Assembly: GCA_017456605.1 (NCBI GenBank)
Contig: JAFTJA010000004.1
Location: 124,001 to 188,000 of the forward strand
Reading direction: 5' to 3'
Origin: Clostridia bacterium
GTDB lineage: Bacteria; Bacillota; Clostridia; Monoglobales; Monoglobaceae
DNA: 64,000 bases
The notes under the pieces were generated by a model. The model was not told the origin of the DNA. It saw only the letters and a program-made list of their open reading frames with translations, and searched no databases. Below are positions 16,093 through 24,322 of this stretch, in pieces. The stretch's first letter is position 1, and each line of letters begins with the position of its first letter. A program made the translations under genes and the position numbers.

Positions 16093-16653
16093 TCAGGCTG
16101 GAGGTGGACCAACAGCCTCTACTATGCCTTCAAAGATTGCACCTGCGACCGCCCGTTGCCATGCGGGGCTGTTGAGGTTCAGGGCCTCGGTTGTGTTGGT
16201 CAGATAGCCAAGCTCAACCAGAACTGCCGGCATATCTGTGCGGCGCAGAACCGCGAAATTTGCCTGCATAACACCGCGATTGACAGAACCAAGTACGTCA
16301 GAAACCGAATCCACAATGGACTCTGCCAGCCGCTCTGATGTGCCGCCAAGACGGTAGACATACGCCTCGACGCCTTGGGCGTTTGGGTTTGTGGAGCTGT
16401 TTGTGTGTATGCTTATAAAGTAATCAGCTCCCCAGTTGTTTGCTGTTTGTGCACGGCTCCGGAGGTCTGCATTTTTGTTTTCGAGAACATTTTCGTCGGA
16501 GGTCGTTCGATAAAGCCTTACGTCATATCCGGCATTCCTCAAAAGCCTTGCTAATTCCAGCGAAACGTTTAAATTTACAAATTCTTCCGTTACGCCATTA
16601 CCCACAGCTCCGGGGTCAGGTCCGCCGTGACCGGGGTCAATAAAAATTTTCAT
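16093..16653 (-). CDS. N-acetylmuramoyl-L-alanine amidase (Amidase_3)
   Basis: A zinc amidase that cleaves the bond between N-acetylmuramic acid and L-alanine in peptidoglycan. The 186-aa protein is essentially the catalytic domain alone: DPGHGG with zinc ligand H9, E23/E24, SIHTN with H83, and catalytic E147 in VLVELGYLTN. There is no signal peptide and no wall-binding domain, unlike typical exported amidases or CwlD. It could act after cell lysis, in the forespore, or be exported by another route. It is a single-gene unit converging on the VanW gene. GGAG lies about twelve bases before the ATG. Confidence 0.9.
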   Translation of the reverse strand: MKIFIDPGHGGPDPGAVGNGVTEEFVNLNVSLELARLLRNAGYDVRLYRTTSDENVLENKNADLRSRAQTANNWGADYFISIHTNSSTNPNAQGVEAYVYRLGGTSERLAESIVDSVSDVLGSVNRGVMQANFAVLRRTDMPAVLVELGYLTNTTEALNLNSPAWQRAVAGAIFEGIVEAVGPPPA

Positions 16654-16776
16654 AAGGAAATCACGCTCCCAGTACAGTATATGATGCCAAGTGAAAAACA
16701 GTTCGAGGGGTATTTTTAAAAAAATTTAAGTTTTAGAAAAATGTAATGCCAATGTAATAGCTTTGTAACATTTGTA

Positions 16777-16785
16777 TGTTATACT
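16777..16785 (+). promoter_or_regulatory. extended -10 promoter ahead of the secreted protein gene
   Basis: TGTTATACT is an extended -10 element (TGn-TATACT) without a good -35 box. It lies 56 bases before the ATG at 16841. Confidence 0.45.
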
Positions 16786-16840
16786 GTGTATACGAAACTG
16801 AAAAGGTGTATTTTGTTTTGGACTCACAAGGAGAATCATT

Positions 16841-17323
16841 ATGAAAAAAATTTATGCATTATTTTTAATAGTAGCGCTGCTGTTGGTAGGGCAGATTGCG
16901 GCTTTTGCGGCACCTGAAACCATGGCGGCGGATGCTTCGGGAAATTCTTCCGGGCTGATTGTTATTACCAAACCCCAGAACCAGAAAGATTCAACCTTCA
17001 ATGGTGCATATATCATTTCGGGTTATGGCAAAGAGGGAACGGTTGTGACTCTTTATCAGTATGATTTTGAGGCTGCAGACTTCAAAAAGGTTTACAGCGA
17101 GCTCAAATATATTGATGGAAACGGTGGTTCACAAATTCTTAAGACCCCATCAGAGGTTAAAATCGGTACATCGGGACTTTTTATGAATTCAATTTCTCTC
17201 AATCAGGGTGAAAACCTCATTCTTGTCAGAGCGGAAAACGGCGACGAGGTTCAGATGATGCTCTTGTCGGTTACAAAATATAACTATAACATAATTGACT
17301 TAATCAAATCATTGACAGACTAA
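16841..17323 (+). CDS. secreted protein of unknown function
   Basis: The 160-aa product starts with a clear signal peptide, a hydrophobic core ALFLIVALLLVGQIAAF followed by the likely cleavage site AFA-AP. The mature part is about 130 aa, beta-rich in appearance, with VITKPQNQKDSTFNGAYIIS and GYGKEGTVVTLYQYD, resembling an Ig-like surface module (loading, offset and strand patterns), but I do not recognise a family. AAGGAGAATCATT precedes the ATG. It has its own promoter and terminator and is followed by yycH-yycI, so it may be functionally separate. Confidence 0.75.
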   Translation: MKKIYALFLIVALLLVGQIAAFAAPETMAADASGNSSGLIVITKPQNQKDSTFNGAYIISGYGKEGTVVTLYQYDFEAADFKKVYSELKYIDGNGGSQILKTPSEVKIGTSGLFMNSISLNQGENLILVRAENGDEVQMMLLSVTKYNYNIIDLIKSLTD

Positions 17324-17361
17324 AAAGAAAAAATCTTTTGGTTGGGTCTTAAAAGAAACTC

Positions 17362-17398
17362 AAAGGACGGCCCGGGGCTGTCCTTTTAATTTTTGATG
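17362..17398 (+). terminator. terminator after the secreted protein gene
   Basis: AAAGGACGGCC pairs with GGCTGTCCTTT around CGG, followed by TTTTAATTTTT. The next gene begins 16 bases later, so some read-through is possible. Confidence 0.7.
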
Positions 17399-17413
17399 AA
17401 AGGGCTTTGAAAA

Positions 17414-18856
17414 TTGAAAAGGAAGATGCAAAGAACCGAAAAGAAAAAATGGATTGAAAGAGGAAAAACAGCGGTTATAGTTTTTCTTGTTTTTTGTTGC
17501 GTTTATTTTTTGTATCTTTTGTTTGACCTTTACAGTGAGCAGATTTCGGTGGAAAATATTTTGTGGAACTCTGAAAGCTTGACATTGTCAGAAGCTGACA
17601 GAAAGAGCACAGATGAGATTTTGGATGACATTCTCGCACCCGAGGATATTTTCATAAACGGAGGAAATGCCCATCAGAAAATATTGCCTGAATATCCTGA
17701 ATATGCACAGATGGTAAGGGTGCTGGGACAAAATCTTCATAAGGTTTACTTTGCTAAAGCTGAGGATATTTCTGTTGCAAAGTGGGAGGACTGGATCGGG
17801 GCCTTGGGCGAATATGGTGTGTATGTAAAATATCCGGTTTCGCACCAGTCTGATTTTGAGGGCGAGCTTTTGGGTGCTAAAAACAGTGCATTCCAAAAGA
17901 ATATACGGGCATATCGCGATTTGATATTGACCACCGGCGTGGTTGTTGATACCGGAGTTACTGTTTTTGCTAGAGAAGAGGAAACTGACAAAATTGTTAA
18001 AATATCTCTCGGGGAGGATTCCTTTGGGCTTAGAGATATCATAAAGAAAAGCGGTGGCAAGAACGATGCCGGATATATGTTTGCCTTTGAACTCAATCTC
18101 AACGAAGAAAACACAAAGAATAGCTCGCAGGGGGTTTCTTTTGACAGTATGCTCATGATTCCGTCAGGTAATGTGGAGATTGAAGGAATTGTTTTTGATG
18201 TTCCAAGACGGTATCGTGGAGGAACGAGCTTCACGGGAACAACCGAGGTAACCGGAGGTCTTACCGGGCTTTTCGGGTTTAATCCAAACACCATAAGGCA
18301 ATATGCAAACAGCGACGGAGCGCTTATGTTTGTTGGGGAAACGGGCAGTTTGAGCGTTCACCCGGGTGGCAGAATTGAATATAAGTCTTTGAGCGAAAAT
18401 GAGGGGATTCCGCTCCTTCACAATGGGCAAGGCGCTGCAAACAGTATGGTTTTGTCTGGGGTTTTTGCTCTTGCAGAAAAAACCTTTGATATATGCGGAA
18501 TGAGTGACGAAAAACATGAAGCGAAGCTCAAAATGACGAGACTTGAAAAAGTTGTCGGTGGCTCGACAAAATTTAACTTTGATTATTTTGTTGATGAAAA
18601 CAGAGTGAATTTTGGAGATGGTCCGGCAATGTATGCGGTGGTTAAAAACGGAGTTCTCATTGAATTTAAAATTCAAATTAAGACCATAGAAAAGATTGGT
18701 GACAAAAAAGACTGTGGCGATATGTTTGATGCGATAGACAGCTTTTTAAAAGCCAACGCCAAAGTTAACAAAATATTTTACGGTTGTGCTGTTTACAACT
18801 ATACCGAAGATAAAAAAGATACCTTTGGTGCTTGGGAAATTCAGGGGGGAATGTAA
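17414..18856 (+). CDS. YycH-like membrane-anchored regulator
   Basis: The 480-aa protein has a basic N-terminus, one membrane helix (about residues 19-40) and a large extracellular part. Size, topology and pairing with the next gene match YycH, which with YycI modulates the essential WalK (YycG) sensor kinase of cell wall homeostasis. Internal similarity is weak, as is usual for this family. It starts at TTG 17414 after GAAAGGG; an ATG at 17426 is the alternative. No walR/walK genes lie next to it, so the assignment rests on architecture and context. Confidence 0.7.
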   Translation: MKRKMQRTEKKKWIERGKTAVIVFLVFCCVYFLYLLFDLYSEQISVENILWNSESLTLSEADRKSTDEILDDILAPEDIFINGGNAHQKILPEYPEYAQMVRVLGQNLHKVYFAKAEDISVAKWEDWIGALGEYGVYVKYPVSHQSDFEGELLGAKNSAFQKNIRAYRDLILTTGVVVDTGVTVFAREEETDKIVKISLGEDSFGLRDIIKKSGGKNDAGYMFAFELNLNEENTKNSSQGVSFDSMLMIPSGNVEIEGIVFDVPRRYRGGTSFTGTTEVTGGLTGLFGFNPNTIRQYANSDGALMFVGETGSLSVHPGGRIEYKSLSENEGIPLLHNGQGAANSMVLSGVFALAEKTFDICGMSDEKHEAKLKMTRLEKVVGGSTKFNFDYFVDENRVNFGDGPAMYAVVKNGVLIEFKIQIKTIEKIGDKKDCGDMFDAIDSFLKANAKVNKIFYGCAVYNYTEDKKDTFGAWEIQGGM

Positions 18857-19695
18857 TGGATTTGCGCAGACTCAAAACAGTTTTTATTTTTGTGCTGATT
18901 TGGATAAACATTATGCTCATCTTTGTTTTGTACAGTGCAAGAAACTATAAAGGCGAAGAAAAAAAGGTAATGACCGAAAACCTGACTTACCTTTTGTCGA
19001 AAAATATGATATATCTCCCCGAGACCACTGAAATTCCTGATTCGCCCGATATATGCAATTTTTATCTTGAAAAAATGTTTGGAAGCGACCAGGAAATGTT
19101 GGTTAAGTTTTTGGGAGAGGATTATTTGGCGGAGGGGACTTTGTATAAAAACGGCGGAAATTCACTTCGCATAACAGGTGATGAATTTTCATTTTCAAGG
19201 GAAAAAGCTGAAGGCAAGATTTCGGAGCTTACGCCTGAAAATATTGAAAAGTTGTGTCGCAGGGAAATGGAGAGCCTTGGTATAATGGCTGATGTTTATG
19301 CGTTTGGCGGTATAAATTATGTTGATGAAGTAATAAAAGCGATTTTCACTGTACGTCAGGATGAAATGGAGTTTTTTGATGCATACATCTCCTTTGATGT
19401 TTCAAAAGATGGCATCCTTGGGATTTCAGGGAAAAATATCATTTCGGGGATTAAAGCATCAGACAGCAATACGCCGTATTACAGCGTGATAAGTATTCTT
19501 GCGGATTTGGTGAAGAGTCAGGAACTTGAAAAAAATGTTGCACATACCATTGTAAGCATAAGGCCGGGATATTATATAGGAAAGACCGAAGAAAGCTATC
19601 GGAATATTCTGGCGATTCCGGTTTGGCAAATTGCCACAGACCGTGGGCATATTCTTCATTATGATGCAAGAAACGGGCAGAAAATAAATGAATAG
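18856..19695 (+). CDS. YycI-like membrane-anchored regulator
   Basis: The 279-aa protein begins MDLRRLKTVFIFVLIWINIMLIF, the short cytoplasmic start plus single membrane helix typical of YycI, and then an extracellular domain with a repeated beta pattern and a C-terminal PVWQIATDRGHILHYDARNG segment typical of YycI-like domains. The ATG overlaps the yycH stop (TAATGG), with GGGGGGAATG as ribosome site. Together the two form a YycH/YycI pair without an adjacent WalRK operon. Role as kinase modulators is inferred from the family. Confidence 0.72.
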   Translation: MDLRRLKTVFIFVLIWINIMLIFVLYSARNYKGEEKKVMTENLTYLLSKNMIYLPETTEIPDSPDICNFYLEKMFGSDQEMLVKFLGEDYLAEGTLYKNGGNSLRITGDEFSFSREKAEGKISELTPENIEKLCRREMESLGIMADVYAFGGINYVDEVIKAIFTVRQDEMEFFDAYISFDVSKDGILGISGKNIISGIKASDSNTPYYSVISILADLVKSQELEKNVAHTIVSIRPGYYIGKTEESYRNILAIPVWQIATDRGHILHYDARNGQKINE

Positions 19696-19724
19696 AGGAT
19701 GCTAGGCCTAGCGTCCTCTATTTT
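19691..19724. terminator. bidirectional terminator after yycI
   Basis: AATAGAGGATGCTAGG pairs with CCTAGCGTCCTCTATT, almost a perfect palindrome, followed by TTTTCGCTTTT on the plus strand. It also overlaps the stop of the small minus-strand ORF. Confidence 0.8.
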
Positions 19725-19870
19725 CGCTTTTGTTGCTTTTTTTGAATTGTTTCGATATATGAGGGAAAGGGGAGTTTTTGTTCTTGTGTGGTTTTGGCAT
19801 CAGGCTCGGTTTGAAATTCTTCTCTTTGCTCGTATTGGCTGTGTTTTGTACTGTTTGTTATGAATTTCAT
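19718..19870 (-). CDS. possible 50-aa small protein
   Basis: An unannotatable-size frame: ATG at 19870 is preceded by AAAGGGGC at good spacing and runs for 50 codons to a TAG inside the yycI terminator palindrome, which would also terminate this transcript. The product is hydrophilic and rich in Gln, Lys and Glu (ending IQKKQQKRK), with a PFPSYIETIQ segment; no family recognised. It fills the otherwise empty 318-bp gap between yycI and asnS. No clear minus-strand promoter was found, so it remains tentative. Confidence 0.45.
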   Translation of the reverse strand: MKFITNSTKHSQYEQREEFQTEPDAKTTQEQKLPFPSYIETIQKKQQKRK

Positions 19871-19942
19871 AAAAATTGCCCCTTTGTGATAGTTTTTAAT
19901 TCGGAATTTCTCAAAAAGATTTGATATATATACATATTATGG

Positions 19943-19971
19943 TTGATTTTTAGAAAAATATTCTGTATAAT
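19943..19971 (+). promoter_or_regulatory. promoter of asnS
   Basis: TTGATT (19943-19948), 17 bp, TATAAT (19966-19971), 43 bases before the asnS ATG. Confidence 0.8.
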
Positions 19972-20014
19972 ATAAGTTAGAATTTCGTTTATACAGTTAA
20001 GGATGGTTTTTTAA

Positions 20015-21397
20015 ATGAAAATTAAAGAAGTATTTTTGAAATCAAATGATTTGGGAGGACAAAAGGTCAGTGTGAACGGCTGGGTGAGAACCTTGCGTGC
20101 TTCAAAAAGCTTTGGCTTTATTGAACTCAATGACGGGTCCTTCTTTAAAAATATCCAGGTGGTAATCGAAGAAGAAAAGCTTTCGAATTTCCAAGAACTT
20201 TGCAAGCTCAATGTGGGAGCGGCGCTCAGGGTTGAGGGAACGTTGGTGCTTACTCCTGATGCAAAACAGCCTTTTGAGATCAAGGCAGAAAGTGTTTTGA
20301 TTGAAGGTGAAAGCACACCTGATTATCCACTTCAGAAAAAGAGACATTCTTTTGAATACTTAAGGACAATTCCACATCTGAGAGCGAGAACAAACACTTT
20401 TTCAGCGGTGTTCCGTGTTCGTTCGGTGATTGCGTATGCTATTCACAAGTTCTTCAATGACCGTGGCTTTGTTTATGTTCACACACCGCTGATTACAGGA
20501 AGCGACTGTGAGGGCGCAGGTGAAATGTTCCGCGTTACAACCCTTGACATGGAGAATTTACCAAGGACCGAAGACGGAAAGATTGATTATGCTCAGGACT
20601 TTTTCAACCGTGAAACATCCCTTACTGTAAGCGGTCAGCTTGAGGGCGAAACTTTCTCAATGGCGTTTGGGGATATTTATACCTTTGGTCCTACTTTCAG
20701 AGCTGAAAACTCAAATACTACACGTCATGCGGCAGAGTTCTGGATGATTGAGCCTGAAATTGCCTTTGCAGACCTCAAGGACGATATGGCTCTGGCTGAG
20801 GATATGCTGAAATTTGTAATTCGTTATGTCCTTGAAAATGCTCCCGAGGAAATGGTATTCTTCAACAACTTCGTTGACAAGGGCCTGATTGAAAGACTCA
20901 ATAATATTCTTGAAAATGAGTTTGGCCACGTCACCTATACCGAGGCTGTTGAAATTCTCAAAAACAGCGGCAAGGACTTTGAATATCCTGTCCAGTGGGG
21001 AATTGACCTCCAGACCGAGCATGAGCGTTATCTCACAGAAGAGGTGTTCAAAAAGCCGGTGTTTGTTACTGACTATCCCAAGGAAATCAAGGCTTTTTAT
21101 ATGCGACTCAATGATGACGGCAAGACCGTTGCTGCTATGGACTGTCTTGTTCCGGGTATTGGTGAAATCATCGGCGGCAGCCAGAGAGAAGAGCGTATGG
21201 ATGTTCTTCTCAAACGTATGGAAGAAGTTGGACTTGACACCGAAGATTATGGCCACTATCTTGACCTTCGCCGTTATGGCGGAACAAAGCATGCGGGCTT
21301 TGGTCTTGGCTTTGAAAGAGCCGTTATGTACCTGACCGGTATGGGCAATATCCGTGATGTTTTGCCTTATCCGAGAACAGTGAACAATTTGGGTTAA
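20015..21397 (+). CDS. asnS: asparaginyl-tRNA synthetase
   Basis: AsnRS charges tRNA-Asn with asparagine. The 460-aa length is standard. The N-terminal OB-fold anticodon-binding domain spans about residues 1-110; the class II catalytic domain follows with motif 2 ([20 protein letters not shown]) and motif 3 ([15 protein letters not shown]). The [11 protein letters not shown] stretch separates AsnRS from AspRS. Its own consensus promoter lies upstream. The TPR gene starts 12 bases after its stop and is probably co-transcribed. Confidence 0.97.
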   Translation: MKIKEVFLKSNDLGGQKVSVNGWVRTLRASKSFGFIELNDGSFFKNIQVVIEEEKLSNFQELCKLNVGAALRVEGTLVLTPDAKQPFEIKAESVLIEGESTPDYPLQKKRHSFEYLRTIPHLRARTNTFSAVFRVRSVIAYAIHKFFNDRGFVYVHTPLITGSDCEGAGEMFRVTTLDMENLPRTEDGKIDYAQDFFNRETSLTVSGQLEGETFSMAFGDIYTFGPTFRAENSNTTRHAAEFWMIEPEIAFADLKDDMALAEDMLKFVIRYVLENAPEEMVFFNNFVDKGLIERLNNILENEFGHVTYTEAVEILKNSGKDFEYPVQWGIDLQTEHERYLTEEVFKKPVFVTDYPKEIKAFYMRLNDDGKTVAAMDCLVPGIGEIIGGSQREERMDVLLKRMEEVGLDTEDYGHYLDLRRYGGTKHAGFGLGFERAVMYLTGMGNIRDVLPYPRTVNNLG

Positions 21398-21409
21398 AGG
21401 GTGATTTTG

Positions 21410-22144
21410 ATGCTTTTTGCAATAATAACGTTTGTTATCCTTATAGCGCTGGTGATAATCAGGCGAGCAGAGCTTGTTGCGTTTTTTGCAAGAATGAAGT
21501 TCCAAAGGGGTGACCTTGAAGGAGCACTCAGACTTCACAGCATTGCCAACCGCATAGGAAAGCTTCGCGATGCAAGCCTTATGTATTATGGCTATTTGTT
21601 GCTCCGCGACGGTCAGCTTGAGCTTGCAAGGGATATTCTTACACGGGCATCACTGTGTGCAAAGAAACCGCCTATGAAAAAAAGAATAAAGGCTATGCTT
21701 GCTATTGCAGAATGGAAAAGCGGCGACCTTGATACTGCTATTGAGATGACAGAAGAGGCAATGGTTGATTTTAAAACCACAAATCTTTATCAGAACCTTG
21801 GTCTTATGTATGTTTTGAAAGGTGATGCAAGACGTGCCCTTGATTTCAACAAGGAAGCTTTTGAATATAATTCAGACGATATGATTATTATGGATAATCT
21901 GGCGGAGTCATATGCTCTTTATGGAGATACTGAAAAGGCGTCAGAGCTTTATGAAAAGCTTCTCCTAAAAGAGCCGCATTTTCCAGAGCCATATTATGGC
22001 TATGGGCAGCTTCTTGTTAAAAAAGGCGAAAAAGAAAGAGGCCTTGAGTTGATTGAAAAATCCCTTGAGAAAAAATTCACCTTCCTCAGTGTCTTGCAAA
22101 AAGACGAGGTCGAGAAGATTCTTGCTAAAATAAAAGAAGTGTAA
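21410..22144 (+). CDS. membrane-anchored TPR-repeat protein
   Basis: The 244-aa product has one N-terminal membrane helix (residues 1-18) and then tandem tetratricopeptide repeats across the rest, recognisable by patterns such as GDLEGALRLHSIANRIG, GDLDTAIEMTEEAMVDF, GDARRALDFNKEAFEYN and GDTEKASELYEKLLLKEP. TPR domains mediate protein-protein contacts; no specific partner can be inferred. The ATG at 21410 follows AAAGGGTGA; GTG at 21401 is possible. It is followed by a strong terminator. Confidence 0.85.
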   Translation: MLFAIITFVILIALVIIRRAELVAFFARMKFQRGDLEGALRLHSIANRIGKLRDASLMYYGYLLLRDGQLELARDILTRASLCAKKPPMKKRIKAMLAIAEWKSGDLDTAIEMTEEAMVDFKTTNLYQNLGLMYVLKGDARRALDFNKEAFEYNSDDMIIMDNLAESYALYGDTEKASELYEKLLLKEPHFPEPYYGYGQLLVKKGEKERGLELIEKSLEKKFTFLSVLQKDEVEKILAKIKEV

Positions 22145-22159
22145 GTTTTTGCAGTATAT

Positions 22160-22202
22160 GAAAAACCGGTCAGGTATTTGCCTGACCGGTTTTGGTTTTT
22201 TA
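22160..22202 (+). terminator. terminator after the TPR gene
   Basis: AAAACCGGTCAGG pairs with CCTGACCGGTTTT around TATTTG, followed by GGTTTTTTAAT. A strong, GC-rich hairpin that can also serve the converging recG transcript. Confidence 0.88.
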
Positions 22203-22252
22203 ATAAATATTTCAGCCCCAAAAACCTATCATTCAACATAATGTGTGGAATA

Positions 22253-24307
22253 TTAGTTCAAAATTCCGTTTTCGGAGACTTCTGCGAAGCGTTTTAAAAT
22301 TTGCTTTGAAAGAGCTTCGTTTTGCGGATGGCTCAAGATTTTGTCTTCGGCGAGCAGCTCATCAGCCACTGTTTTTGCAATGGATAGAAAGTTCATATCG
22401 GTAGAAAGGTTTGAAACTTTCAGCTCTGGAAGGCCGTGTTGACGAATTCCAAAAAATTCACCCGGACCGCGAAGTTCCAAATCCTTTTCTGAAATTTTGA
22501 AGCCGTCAGAGGTTTTGCACATAATTGCCATACGCTCTTTTGCAATATCGCCGCCACCAGAGAACATTATGCAATAAGACGAATGTTCGCCGCGACCAAT
22601 TCTTCCGCGGAGCTGATGGAGCTGTGAAAGACCAAACCGCTCGGCGTTTTCGATAATCATAATGGAGGCGTTGGGTACGTCTACGCCCACCTCAATCACT
22701 GTGGTGGAAACCAAAATATCGATTTCGCCCTTTGAAAAACGATTCATTATGTCCTGACGGTCTGTGCTTTTGAGCTTGCCGTGCATCACTTCGATTTTGA
22801 GGTTAGGGAAAACATCGGATTGGAGCTTTTCAGCATATTCAATCGCTGATTTTGCGCTCAGGGCTTCGGATTCTTCAATAAGGGGACAGACTATGTAAGC
22901 TTGTCTGCCTTGAGCAATGTTGTCCCGAAGAAAGGCAAAGATGCGGTTTCGCATTTTTTCACCTACAGAATAGGTTTCAATGGGCTTTCTGCCCGGAGGT
23001 AGCTCGTCAATAACTGAGATGTCAAGGTCGCCGTAGAGAATCAGCGAAAGCGTTCTTGGAATTGGTGTTGCAGTCATAACCAGAGTATGTGCTCCAAGAC
23101 CTTTTTCGGTGAGAGAAAGACGCTGACGGACACCAAACCGGTGCTGTTCGTCGGTGATTACCAAAGCGGCATTTTTGAAAGTAACACCCTTTGAAATAAG
23201 GGCGTGAGTGCCAATGATTATTTGTGCTGTGCCATCGGCAATTTTTTTCTTTGCCTCCCGTTTTTCAGGAGCGGGCATACCGCTGTGAAGCAAAACTGTT
23301 TCAAAACCAAACTGTGAGAAAAGGGCTTTGAGGTTTTTAAAGTGCTGGCTTGCCAGAATTTCAGTGGGAGCCATAAGCACCGCCTGATAGCCGTTTTCTG
23401 CTACTGCATACATAGCTGCCGCTGCCACAATGGTCTTTCCTGAGCCGACGTCACCTTGGATAAGCCTGTTCATAGGTGTGGACTTTTGAATGTCAGCAGA
23501 GATTTCGTTTATTACACGTTTTTGCGCTTTTGTCAGGTCAAAAGGAAGCTTTTCGGCAAAGTCTTTGATGCGTTTTACATTTTTTATTGGCGTTGCATAA
23601 TAGTTTCTGCGTTCGTTTCCCAAAAGGCGTATGCCGCATTGCAAAACAAGAAATTCTTCAAAAGCAAAACGCTGACGGGCGGACTCAAAATCTTCAAAGG
23701 TTTTGGGGTTATGGATATCCGAGAGGGCTTCCATAACATTTTTAAAGCCGTAACGTTTTCGTATCTGTTCCGGAATAATGTCCGGCAAAGTGCCCTCCAA
23801 AGAGGAAAGGGCTGAAAGGACGGCATTGCGGATATGAGTCTGGGAAAGACCTGCGGTGGAGGGGTATACCGGAAGAATTTTGCCGGTTTTGGTCATTATG
23901 CTTGAAGCCTCTTCAACCACAGGGTTTACCATTTCAAAGTACCTGCCGCGGAATATGACTTTTCCATAAAAAGTAAATTCCGCCCCCCTTTGTAGGGTTG
24001 CGGAAATATAGGGTGCATTAAACCAACTGAGCTGCAAAAGGTCGCTGCCGTCGCTTACCATAACGCGGGTTATGGACATACGTCTGCCTTTGCGGTAAGA
24101 CTTTATTTCGCTTGCAAGACTACCTGACACGCACACAGTTTCCCCGTCCATAAGGTCAGAAATTGCTTTGATCTCTCTGCGGTCTTCAAGCTGACGCGGA
24201 AAGTGAAAGAGCAAGTCGCCCACGGTGTTTATGCCCAGCTTTCCGAAAAGCTTGGCGCGGGCTTCGCCTATGCCCTTGATATACTGTATGCTTGTTTGTG
24301 GTTTCAT
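22253..24307 (-). CDS. recG: ATP-dependent DNA helicase RecG
   Basis: RecG remodels stalled replication forks and branch-migrates Holliday junctions. The 684-aa protein has the N-terminal wedge/OB domain (about residues 1-230) starting with the helix-hairpin-like IKGIGEARAKLFGKLGI, then the helicase core with Walker A GDVGSGKT, motif II DEQH, QLRGRIGRGEH (motif VI) and the C-terminal TRG region near PGEFFGIRQHGLPEL. GGAGAGC precedes the ATG. It lies 15 bases downstream of the fakA-like gene, the same order as in Bacillus (yloU-yloV-...-recG), so the asp23-fakA-recG set is probably one operon. Confidence 0.97.
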   Translation of the reverse strand: MKPQTSIQYIKGIGEARAKLFGKLGINTVGDLLFHFPRQLEDRREIKAISDLMDGETVCVSGSLASEIKSYRKGRRMSITRVMVSDGSDLLQLSWFNAPYISATLQRGAEFTFYGKVIFRGRYFEMVNPVVEEASSIMTKTGKILPVYPSTAGLSQTHIRNAVLSALSSLEGTLPDIIPEQIRKRYGFKNVMEALSDIHNPKTFEDFESARQRFAFEEFLVLQCGIRLLGNERRNYYATPIKNVKRIKDFAEKLPFDLTKAQKRVINEISADIQKSTPMNRLIQGDVGSGKTIVAAAAMYAVAENGYQAVLMAPTEILASQHFKNLKALFSQFGFETVLLHSGMPAPEKREAKKKIADGTAQIIIGTHALISKGVTFKNAALVITDEQHRFGVRQRLSLTEKGLGAHTLVMTATPIPRTLSLILYGDLDISVIDELPPGRKPIETYSVGEKMRNRIFAFLRDNIAQGRQAYIVCPLIEESEALSAKSAIEYAEKLQSDVFPNLKIEVMHGKLKSTDRQDIMNRFSKGEIDILVSTTVIEVGVDVPNASIMIIENAERFGLSQLHQLRGRIGRGEHSSYCIMFSGGGDIAKERMAIMCKTSDGFKISEKDLELRGPGEFFGIRQHGLPELKVSNLSTDMNFLSIAKTVADELLAEDKILSHPQNEALSKQILKRFAEVSENGILN

Positions 24308-24322
24308 AAGTGCTCTCCGATT

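Noticed and set aside
20711..21538. 275-codon open frame opposite asnS
   Set aside because: Antisense shadow of asnS and the TPR gene, with no ribosome site and no family pattern.
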